The notes under the pieces: model-generated | Told to the model about the DNA's origin: nothing | The model's input: only the letters and a program-made list of their open reading frames with translations | Database searches by the model: none | Position numbers and translations under genes: made by a program | Shown here: positions 23,468-35,400 of the stretch, piece by piece | How the letters are laid out: every line of letters starts with the position of its first letter | How positions within the stretch are numbered: position 1 is the stretch's first letter | Source of the DNA: Myrica gale | Lineage: Eukaryota; Streptophyta; Magnoliopsida; Fagales; Myricaceae | DNA: 64,000 nt | Reading direction: 5' to 3' | NCBI GenBank assembly: GCA_963930655.1 | Contig: OZ005608.1 | Location: 10,602,001 to 10,666,000, forward strand

Positions 23468-26400
23468 CTGATGACAAAAAGTAAATACCCAAATCTAAGG
23501 TGGTGTTACGCTTTTACAAACCCTAAATTGCAAGATGAGTGTACAGCCCCAAGACCCAGATGGTAAAAAACAATATGGTCTATGTAAGGCATGTGTATAA
23601 TTCCACTGCATTGGATCCTGCCCTTTGCTTACTATAATCATACAAGTGAATTGTGGCACTGTAACGTATACATGACGCCTAAACCACAGCAATATCATAG
23701 CCAAGGAAAAAGGAAAAAAAACAGAAAAGGAAAATAATGCTAGAGAATTCCATAATTTATTTTACAATTCCAATCAAATTGCAGCAGGGTTGGATTTATG
23801 AAACATATATATATTTTTTTTTTTTGATGACGAGGAAATTCCCCAAAGCCGGACCCTTTTGGCCCAACCCTGAAGTACAAACCCCGGCCCACTGAACCGA
23901 CCCCACAACCCAGGGAGCAGATAAGTCAAGGGCGATAATGGGGATGTTGGGGCTCGAACTTGGGACATGTTAGAACCCAAGCCGAAGCCTTACCACCACA
24001 CCAAACCCTTGGGGGTTGAAATTAAACATATATATAATCCACTCTGGTACCATTTTTTCCCGTCACGCTCCAAGCCACCAACCCTCATTTTAACTCAATA
24101 TTGGCATCACCCTCATAGATAATGGCTGATCTAGTCTTGCCACATTCAACCTTTAGACTGTACGGACACAAAATAATGGATTTAGAACTATTTCCCAGAA
24201 AAAAATTATCCTCTTATCTTTTGTTTTCGACATCATAATCATACACAAGCAGCTGTCCTCAAGAATATCTATGTGGCCATACAATTTTTACAGGTCTATG
24301 TATTTCTTTTCTCCCTCGACTCTCCGTTTTCTCCTTCGATCTTCATCATCCCCGATTCCAGTCATGTTAGCCTCACTTCCATTGTTTTTAGCAGTTGAAG
24401 TGATTTGTTTCATCCGTAGTGTTATTGATGGCGTTTTTTCGTAGTTTGATGATTGAGGCAAAGAAGTTTCAGTTCTCGGTGAGCTCGTTTGGTACTGTGA
24501 CGTTAATTGATCAGAATAGGAAATCGCAAGGTTCTATTCGTTTTGGCAGATATGGGGTGGTTTGGTTGGCGAACCTGTTTGGAAAACTTGTGGAGTCCAA
24601 GGATACAAAAGATTTTTCAAAGAAATTTAATGAATCCTCGCGTGCGTTTTTAGCCCAGAAATGCTCGAATAAGAGCGGTAGATACGTTGTTCTTGCAGAA
24701 TTCGAGGGGAGATGCCGACATGGGGCTGTGATGATTCCGGAAGGGAAGTCGAGTGATGGGTGGCAGTCGTTTGTTCTAACCTATGAAAAGCTTATTTCGG
24801 CCATTGGTGAGCTTAGACGCAAGAAAATGGGGCCTATGGCTTCTACGGTCAAGAAAGGTATTTCCTTCGCCGAAATGAAGAGGTCTGGCTTGCTGGAGGA
24901 GAAGGTAGTGGGGAAGAGAGAGCTACACAATATTCAGGATGACATCGACAGCATGCAAAAGCAGGTGTCGGTTGGAGTCCCATGGTGCTGCATGCAAATA
25001 ACGTTGAGGGACTTGTGATTTCCCAAAATAATCATTTAGTTGGGAAATTTGCGCTGGCGGCTGGATCTGATAGTGAGTTGTGGGAGCATTTAATGAAACT
25101 GAAGGCTGAGTTGGATTGCATTATTGGGCTACTGAAAAATAAAGTGGAATTGGAGACCAGAATGCTCATGTCTCTTCCGATGGGTCGGAAGGGCTGGGCT
25201 CGGGCCTTAGTCATGGGCAGAGTGAGTTGGGTCAGTGTGAGGTGGGTCATGGGCCGCTTGGCACCTTTGGTGAGACCAGCCCATCTCTCTAGCCTGTTGA
25301 GATTGTCAAGGAGCTTTCTTCGCTTGGGTTGGGAGTTGTCAGACAACTCATTGCCGAGGAAGACCTGGGAGTCTTGAATGTGGGCTTGTCGACGCCGATG
25401 ATCTTGATAGCAGTCTCCAAGAGCCATGAAGTGGCCGATCTGGATCCTGGCTCTGCTTGGTCGACGCAGGTCAGGGAGGAGCCTGCCACGCGCAACTCCT
25501 ATGCTTTTTCTATGGATCGGCAACCTTGGTTTTCTCGGGGGAGACTTTGTGAGTGGCGAGGTGGCGACTGTTTCAGGTGGGATGGCTCTGTCGCCTGGTT
25601 CCAAGATGGTCATGGGGCTCTCAAAGGGCTTTTTATCATATATGGGGGGATGGTTCTCCTGCGGGAGGTTTGCTGCAACCTTCGACAGTGGGCTCGCCTC
25701 CCATTCCCACGTCAGTCTCCACAAATTCAGCGCTCTTCAGCGAATGGGTTTGGAGGGGAGTTGGTTCATTTTGAGGGAGGGGGTTATGAGCTTTGTACTG
25801 AACCATTGAGGATATCGTATCCTGTGGCAGACAGGGTTGAGGGTGCGTCGGGTGGCATTTTGTGTCTTTGGGATTCTCGTATTTTGGAGTTAGTTGAGTC
25901 TTGTGTTGGTACGTTTTCTTTATCGATGATTTTCAGGAATGTTGAGGATGATGTCCAATGTATCTTTTTGAGAGTTTATGGGTCCTAATGACGATTGTAG
26001 TAGGAAGATTTTGTGGGGATTCACAGTTGGTGGAATTTACCTTGGTGTATTGGAGAGGATTTCAATGTCTCATTTTCCTAGTGAGCACTCAGGTGATGGG
26101 GGTTTGAGTGCCATGTTGGAGTTTTTGGAGTTTGTTTCCGAAATTGGTTTGTTGGACCTTGAGTTGGCTGGTGGTTTGTTCACATGGTGTAATGGTAGAT
26201 CTTCTCAGTCGTGGTCGAGGATTGCCCGGTTACTTGTTAGTTCGGATTGGGAGTCGTTGTACCCGAAGCTTATTCAGAAACGGTTGCCTCGTTTGTTTTC
26301 GGATCATTTCTCGATTTTGTTAGAAAGTGGTAGGTTTAAGTTAAGAAGCCTTTCCACTTCAAAAATATGTGGCTTAGAGTGGTGGGTTTGTGGATTTGGT

Positions 26401-29400
26401 TAAGGTGTGGTGGCAAGGCTTCGATTTTAGGGGTTCACCAAGCTTTGTGCTTAACACGAAGTTAAAGGGGCTGAAATATAAACTTAAGGTGTGGAATTAG
26501 GATGTTTTTGAGACTTTAAGTGTTCGGAAGTCGACCCAATTGAGAGAGCTTGTCTTTCTTGATGCTTTGGATGAAGGGGGCGACCTTGATGAGGCGGTTA
26601 AAGATAGGAGGTTGGAGGTCTCTAGGGAGTTGTACAATATTATCATTTTAGAGGAAGCTAACTAGAGGCAGAAGTCTAGAGCTCTATGGCTTAAGGAAGG
26701 TGATCGTTGCACTAAGTTCTTTCACGGTGTAGCCAATTCGAATAGGAAAACAAACTTGATTTCTAGTTTGGTGGTAGAGGGGGGGAGTGTTAGAGGATCC
26801 AGTGAGGATTGCTGAGGAGATTGTTGATTACTATTCCTCCTTATATGTGGAGCCCTTTGATTGGCGACCCTCTCTGGATGGATTGGAGTTTGATAGTATT
26901 ACAGAAGAAGATGAAGAGTGGATCGAAAGGCCATTTGATGTGGAGGAGGTGACTGGGGTGATGCATAGTCTCAATGGTGACAAGGCTTCGGATCCAGATG
27001 GCTTCTCCTCAACTTTTTTTCAAGCTTGTTAGGATATTGTTAAGAATGATGTTATGTTGATGTCTAGTGAGTTCACAAGGGATGAGAAGTTTGTTCGAAG
27101 CTTGAATTTTTCCTTCATTGTCCTTATTCCCAAGAAGCTAGGGGCGGTGAAGCTTAAGGATTTTCGTCCCATTAGTCTTGTGAGGGGTGTTTACAAGATC
27201 TTAGTCAAAGTGTTGGCTAATAGGTGAAATCTTTGCTGGACAAGATTATTATACCCTCTCAAAACCTTTGATAGGGGGAGACAGATTTTGGACTCGTGCT
27301 TATTGCCAAAGAGTGCATTGATTCTAAGTTGAGGTCAGGAGTGTCGGGCATGCTTTGTAAGTTGGATGTTCAGAAGGCGTACGATCATGTGAATTGGAAG
27401 TTTCTTTTGCACCTTCGTTTCGGTGAAAAATGGTATAGTTGGATCTCGTTTTGTATTTCGACAGTGAAGTTTTCAGTGATTGTTAATGGCTGCCCGAAAG
27501 GTTTTTTCAGTAGCTCCTGTGGCTTGCGGCAAGGGAATCCTTTATCCCCTCCTTTTTGTGATAGTCATAGAAGCCTTCAGTCGTATGGTGTGGAAAGTGG
27601 TTGAGCTTGGCGGTTTAAAAGGTTTTATGGTGGGAGGTGGTATCAGGGGAGTGTGAGCATTTCTCACTTGCTTTTCGCGGATGATACCTTCGTGTTGTGT
27701 GGGGCGGAGGTGAGCCACTTCCGGAGTCTTAGATGCCTCCTCTTGTGCTTTGAAGCGGTCTCGGGTCTTAGAATCAATTTGTCTAAGTCCGAGGTTATTC
27801 TCATTGGTAACGTTGATAATGTTCACGATTTGGCAAGTATTTTGGATTGTATAGTGTCTCCCTTGCCTTTGAGATACCTCGGGCTTCCTTTGGAAGCTAA
27901 TTTCAAGAGTGTTCATACTTGGGATGGGATCCTTGAACGGATGGAAAGAAGGTTGGCAAGATGGAAGCGCATGTATCTTTCTAAGGGTGGAAGGTTTACT
28001 CTCATTAAATCTACTATCTCGTGCCTCCCAACCTATTTTCTACTTTTGTTCCTATCCCAATGGCGGTGGCTAATAAGTTAGAAAATATTTAGAGGGACGT
28101 CCTTTGGGGTAGTGTTGGGAATGTGCACAAATTTCATCTTGTGAAGTGGGAGTTGGTGTGTTCTCCATTTTTGAATAGGGGGTTGGGGTTCCGTAATATT
28201 ACATTGTTCAATAGGGCTTTATTGAGCAAGTGGCTGTGGAGTTTTGCTCATGAGAGAGATAGGCTTTTGGGGGGTTGTCATTACTGCAAAATATGGGTGT
28301 GCAACAAGTGATTGGAGAACTCCTCCAAGTAAGGGATCTTACAGTGTTAGCGTTTGGACATTCATTAGCAAAGGTTGGGGTGTCTTCAGCAAGCATATTA
28401 GATTTTTGGTGGGCAATGGTTTAAGGGTTAGTTTTTGGCATGATTGGTGGTGTGTGGCAATAAACCTTTGTCATTGGCTTTCCGGGTTGTTTATTCTCTG
28501 TCTCGTTGTAAGGAGGCTACGGTGGGGAATGTTGGTCATGCAGTGTGGAAAGTTCTCTTTGTTAGATTAGCGAATGATTGGGAGGTGGAGGATTTTTTTT
28601 GCGTTCTTTTCCCTCTTGTAAGGTTCGGTGCTAAGGAGGGGAGGATGACAAATTGTCTTGGACGAGTTCTAAGAATGGAACTTTTTTTGTTAAAACTATG
28701 TATAATTTCATTGCAAGTAGGAGCAACTTCTCTTTTCCTTGGAAAGGGGTGTGGAGGTCGAAATGCCCTAGGAGGGTCTCCTTCTTTGTATGAGAGGCTA
28801 TGCATGGGATAATTCTTACTACCGATAACCTTCAAAGAAAAGGAATTTACATTGCTGATTGGTGCTATCTTTGTTGCGGTGATAGAGGTTGGTTGACCAT
28901 GTGCTTCTTCATTGTTCTTTGGCGTGTGGGCTTTGGAATCATGTGCTCAGTATTGTGAATTTTTATTGGGTGATGCCTGAGAAGGTGGTGGATGTGCTGT
29001 GGAATTGGAATACGAGGCTTTCTAACCCAATCACTAAGGCTATTTGGAGAATGATTCCCTCATGTATTTTGCGGGATCTTTGGAGGGAGTGTAATAATAG
29101 ATGTTTTGAAGATTATTAAGTGTCTTTGGTGAAGTTGCAAGAGTTTATGTTTCTCTTTTTTTTGTTGGGCTAATGCGGTGTTAGGGTGCCCTTTTGTTGA
29201 TTTTCATGATTTCCTTAGTTTTATTGTTTGTTTGAACTAAGCAATTTCATTATACTCCCCTGTACTGCTTTCGCTTTTTCTTATAAGATTGGCTTACTTA
29301 TTAAAAAAAGTGCTATTTACCAGAAATTTAATGGTGTCACCCTTCCTTAATCTCATTATGGTACTTAGAATTAAAAAACCGAATGTTTTTTAGGAGTTCG

Positions 29401-32400
29401 ATTTCAACAGCAAGAAATGAACGTATCGGCTAAATTCATCAAAAGGAGTGGCTTTGTTTGAGCTTTAGCTCTACAGAAATGGATCCACATCCTATGATTT
29501 TGTACACTTGAGGTTGGATTTGGCCTAGGGGTAGAGAGTAATTAGATTTTTGTGGGGATCTTTCAAGCAGGACTGTAAGATGTCTTGGAAGCGAGTTGGG
29601 TACAAGAAATTAAAGAAGAGTGAGAAAATATCCAACACTCTAGTCTCTGAACAGCTTAAAAGTACTGTAACTTAGTGAGTGATGATATCTTCAATTTATT
29701 GAACATGATATACCTTGCCCATTGCTGAATGCACATTACTAACTAGAAAATTTTCACACAAGCACTGAACCAAAATAAGAAAAAGGGAGTTCCACTCAAA
29801 TTCTCTCATAATATCAACCAATCAACACTATTTTTAATACAGAAAAGGCAATGAAAAACAGAATAAAGTTGGACAAATTGTGTATGTAATGGAAGAATAA
29901 CATCATAAAGGGGAACCTAGCCTCGTGAATAGGAGAGTAACCAATTATAGTTCAATGACATTTCCAAATCTAAAGGCAGCCCCCTAACCTATTAGTATTA
30001 TCTTTGAGTCTAACAACCAAAATACCAAATTGTTTAGGAGTCTAACAGATGTTACCATTTGTTTATAGGATTGTAACTAAATGCTCTCTACACACACACT
30101 AAGTTTACCAAGTTCTCATTAATGGAGTACTACATCCATTTATTTTTTATGTTGTTTCATGTCCGCAAATCGTATTCATGTCCGACCTCCCTCTCTGTTG
30201 GCGAATCGACTTCAGCTCCTGTACTTCCTTCAGGTTACCTCTATTGATCCGCCCAAATGACTGCACATGTACCCTGAACTTTTTATATACGCTTCCTTGT
30301 TTGTGTTGGATGTTGGAAGTAGGAGCAGCAACATGAGGGTGGTATCTATGGTAATCTTCAATGGTAACTTCAATATATTAGCCCGTTTTACCCTAGAATC
30401 TCATTAAGTAGAATGCTCTTAATGTTTGGTACAAGCAGATGAGCTCTACCATCTGTTGAATAAAGTGGTGCATCAGGTTCACTCTAACAGTACTTCCAAA
30501 AACATAGGATATCTAAATAAAGTTTCACTGAGCGCAAATCTTTCCCCTCATAAATTTGTCAATCTCACAACTTATTTGCAGCCTATTTATGAAAGATTTA
30601 TTCCAGGTCAGCCTAATTTCTCAACATATTAATCCCCTTGAGGTCCGAGAAACTATTAATGTATCCTCAATCCTGCACATACAAGCTATCCTACAATCCC
30701 CCCCACACCTCCAAAAAAAACATGGTTAGGCTCACCGATTCCGAAGTGTAATTGGCACAGATGTTAGCATTTGTTCTCTTATGCTTCATTTGAAATCCAA
30801 AAGATAAACTCCAGTTAATACTTATAACCCTTATGAACCAACACTGACACCAGAAAATTTAGCTTCTTCAGCATACCAAAGAAGAAGAAATGTGCTTGGC
30901 AAGATTCATCTTGTTCCAAGGGGGTTCCAACGGTATAACGTATTCGAACTTGCCTGTGTATGACTTTTCTGATAACTTCTTACTCTAAAACAATGTCAAA
31001 AGGTCTTCGTAGAACACTTGGCAATTATGGGATAAGTGAGCTAGCACCCTTATAACCTGTTCCCAAACAGCAGCATTTCTGAACAAGATGAAATATTCCT
31101 TTTGTTTTTCTTTTTGGTTCTAAAAAAGACAGATCTCAAGAGAGAAGATTGAGGGGAAGAATTAATGTCATATCTATGATGTCCTCTCATGGAGCATTGA
31201 CATAGTTAGATTCTTAATAATTCACTGGATTGCATTAAAGAGAACGTTTACTCCCTACATCAGTGCGCATCAACAACCACTAGATTTCGACCTCAAAACA
31301 GTACACCAAACCCACCCATATGATGATAAAGCCATTAGCAGAAGTACATGGGTAGAATAGGAGATTTACAAAATAATGATCAGGCCTACATAAGAAGCAG
31401 CATCAAGTTCTTTTTTAATAAGCAAGTCAATCTTATTAGAAAAAGTGAAAACAGTACAAAGGAGTATACCGAAATCACTAGTTTAAATAAGCAACAAAAC
31501 TAAGAAAACCAGCAAAGGGGTAACCTAACACCGCATCAGCCCAACAAAAAAGAGAAAATAACATAAGACCCTGCAGCTTAACCAAGGACAAAGAACAGCC
31601 TTCAAAACATCTATTATTCCCCTCCCTCTAAAGGCTCCACCAAACACAAGAGGGAATCAATCTCCAGATCACATTCACCACCTTCTCAGGCATAACCCAA
31701 TGAAAATTAACAATGCTGAGAACATGATTCCAAAGCCCACGCGCCACGGGGCAATGAAGAAGCACATGGTCAACCGATTCTCCGTCACACCGACAAAGAT
31801 AACACCAATCAGCGATGTACACTCCCTTTCTCCGAAGATTATCAATAGTAAGGATCCCTCCCATACAAAGCCTCCCACACAAAGAAAAAGACCCACAATG
31901 GGCATTTCAACCTCCACACACATTTCCATGGAAAGGACAAACAAGTCCTTCCCGCAAGAAGGGAATACATAGATCTCACCGAAAAAACTCCATCCTTAAG
32001 AGCCCTTCCAATACAACTTGTCTTCCGCTCCTCTCCTGATCACCATCCCATACAAAAGGGAGAAAAAAGCGGAAGAATCCTCCAACTCCCAATCATTTGC
32101 TGATCTAATGAAAGCAACACTCCACGCAACAAACTCATCACCACCAAACACTCTTCCACCAAAGCCTCCTTATGACGGGCCAACGAGTAAAGAATCGGAA
32201 ACACACTGGACAACGGTATATCGCCACACCACACATCATGCCAAAATCTGACCCTTCCTCCATGTCCCACCAAAAAACTGATATGATTACAAAAGACATC
32301 TCAACCTTTGCTAATGAATCTCCACATACTAACTCCATAAGGCCCCGGACTCGGTGGAGTCCTCCAACCACCCATCGAACACCCATATTTTGCAGCAATA

Positions 32401-35400
32401 ACCATCCTCCAAAGCCTATCTCTCTCATGAGCAAAACGCCAAAGCCACTTGGACAAAAGAGCCCTGTTTTTTTTTTTATAAGGAAATTTTATTAATTCAA
32501 GCGAGAATAGTACAAGGGACTATACCGAAAGCGCTTAAGACAAACAAGCAACAAAACTAAGGAAATCATCAAAGTCGACAAAAAGCCCCCTAAAACCGCA
32601 TTAGCCCAACAAAATAGGGAAAACAACATAAACCCTTGCAAATACAGTAGGGACAACGAGACATCTTCAAAACATCTATTGTTTCGCTCCCTCCAAAGGC
32701 ACCACCAAACACATGAGGGAATCATTCTCCAAATAACCTTAGCAACGGGATTAGAAAGCCTCCTATTCCAACTCCAAAGCACATCCACCACCTTCTCCGG
32801 CATCACCCAGTGAAAATTCGTGATCCTAAGAACATGACTCCACAGCCCGCGCGCCAAGGAACAATGAAGAAGCACATGGTGAACCGACTCCCCATCTCCA
32901 CGGCATAGAAAGCACCAATCAGCCATGTAGACCCCTTTTCTCCGAAGATTATCAATCGTAAGAATTCTCCCGTGCATGGCCTCCCAAATGAAGAAGGAGA
33001 CCCTCGAAGGGCAACGGGAACTCCACACCCCTTTCCAAGGAAGAGCGACACTATTCCTTCGGGCAAAGAAATGATACATGGACTTCACCGAAAAAGAGAG
33101 CACACCAAATCTCAATTCACATGATGAAGCTTATGCACATTACCATCACAACCCCAAAGGAAGTCCCTATCTTCTTCAACCTTGTTGCCACCGTGACTAG
33201 AATAGGAAACAATGATAGAAAATAAGTGGGTAGGCACGCAAAAGTATATTTGATGAGAGAAAGCCTACCCCTTTTGGACATATACATGCGGTTTCATCCG
33301 GCCAATCTTAATATCCATCCGTTCAAGGATCTCATCCCAAATATGAATGCATTTGAAGCTAGTGCCCAACGGAAGACCGAGATATTTCATAGGCAACGAG
33401 GACACGCTACATCCCAAGATACCAGCCAGCTCCTGAGAGTTATGAACACTTCCAATGGGAATAACCTTGGATTTAGACAAATTAATTCTAAGTCCAGATA
33501 CCACCTCAAAGCACAAGAGAAGACATCTAAGGTTCCGAAAATGGCTCACCTCCGCCCCGCACAACACCAATGTATCATCTGCAAAAACCAAGAAATACTC
33601 ACACCCCCACCAGGACCACCACCGACCTTAAAGCCCTCCAAACCACCATGCTCCACCACTCTCCCCAACATGTGGCTGACAGCTTCCATGACAATAACGA
33701 ACAAGCACGAGGAAAGGAGATCCTCTTGCCGCAACCCATGGGAACTACTAAAAAACCTTTCGGGCTGCCATTGACAATCACCGAAAACTACACTGACAAA
33801 ACACAAAACAAGATCCACCTACACCATTTTTCTCCAAATCCACACCTACGCAGAAGTTACAAAAGAAACTTTCAATTAACATAATCATAGGCCATTTGAA
33901 CATCCAACTTACAAAGCATTTCAAGCACTCCTGACCTCAACCTGGAATCAATGCACTCGTTGGCAATAAGAACCAAAACCAATTTGCCTACCTTTAACAA
34001 AAGCATTCTGCGAAGGTGAAATAATCTTCCCCAAGAGAGGCTTCAGCCTGTAAGCCAACACCTCGGCTAAGATCTTGTACACACCCCCCACAAGGCTAAT
34101 AGTTCGAAAATCATTAAGCTCAACAGCCCCCGGCTTCTTGGGAATATAGACAATAAAAGAGGAATTAAAACTCCAAACAAACTTCCCCTCCCTGGCAAAC
34201 TCATTAAACATCAACAAAATATAATCCATAATAATCTCCCAACAAGCTTGAAAGAAAGCAAGAGAAAACACATCTGCACCCGAAGCTCTGTCACCAATAA
34301 GACTATGCACCACTAAAGTCACCTCCTTCTCATCAAAAGGTCTTTCGATCCACTCTACCTCTTCCTCCGAAATACTATCAAACTCTAACTCATCTAAAGC
34401 GGGGTGCCACTCGAAAGGCTAGGCGTATAAGGAAGAATAATACTCTACAATCTTCTAAGAAATCCCTGCAGGATCCTCCATCAAATCCCCCTCCACCACC
34501 AAGCTAGAGATCGAGTTTGCTCTCCTATTAGAATTAACAACACTGTGAAAAAATTGTGTAGCGATCTCCCTCCTTGAGCCAAAGATAAACTTCTACCTCC
34601 TGCTAACTTCCTCCAGATCAATCATACTTTTCAGCTCCCTAGAAATCTCCACCTTCCTATCCAACCCAGAGGCATCAAGGTTACCCCCCTCATCCAAACC
34701 ATCCAAGGATGCAAGCTCATTCAAAAGAGTCGATTTCCGAATGTTGAAGTCCCCAAAAACTTCCCGATTCCACACTTTAAGATCCAACTTCAGCGCCTTT
34801 AACTTGATGAAAAGCACAAAACTAGGAGACCCTCTAAAATCATAGTCCTACCACCACTCCTTACCCTTATCCATGAACTCATCCACTTTGAGCCACATGT
34901 TCTCAAAACGAAAAAGACTTTTTAAGGCCCCCAAATCTGCCACTTTCCAATAAAATCGGAAATGATCCGAAAACAAACAGGGAAGTCTCCTCTGAATCAG
35001 CTCTGGATACAGCGACTCCCAACAAGGACTAACGAGAAAACAGTCACTCCGAGACCAAGACTAAAGGGATCTACCAGTGCACCATGTAAACGACCCACAG
35101 CCAAAACAAGATCCATAAGCTCCAACTCGGATAAAAAAATCTGAAAATTTCATCATAGTGATTAGATGAGGAAAGGGGTTTAGATGAGGCCGGTTTGGAG
35201 AGGAAGCTAGTGATTAATAGGGAATTAGATTGTCTAATTGACTTGGAAGAAGTAAGTTGGAGGTAGAAATCTCGAGCTCTGTGGCTTAAAGAGGGGGATA
35301 AATGTACTAAATTTTTTCATCGAGTTGCTAATTCGAATAGGAAGTTCAATTCCATCTCTCATTTGGTGGTTGAGAGTGTAGAGGTCGTCGATCCAAAGGA

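Larger units (their letters stand above)
24300..29309 (+). mobile_element. LINE copy B, near full length, defective
   Basis: This is a plus-strand L1-like element with a CT-rich leader (from about 24305), ORF1 (24419 onward), ORF2 (about 25830-29120) and a 3' end TTACTTATTAAAAAAAG at 29309. The 3' end is shared with the other LINE copies in the window. It lies in intron 2 antisense to the host gene. No confident target duplication was found. Confidence 0.8.

Noticed and set aside
24290..29320. Target duplication for LINE copy B
   Set aside because: ATTTTTACAG before and TATTTACCAG after are only loosely similar; not strong enough to set the ends.
29310..31410. Extra exons of the 151-aa gene in the intron
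   Set aside because: Exons 2 and 3 already join in phase 0 into a coherent protein, and no open frame here has matching splice sites.
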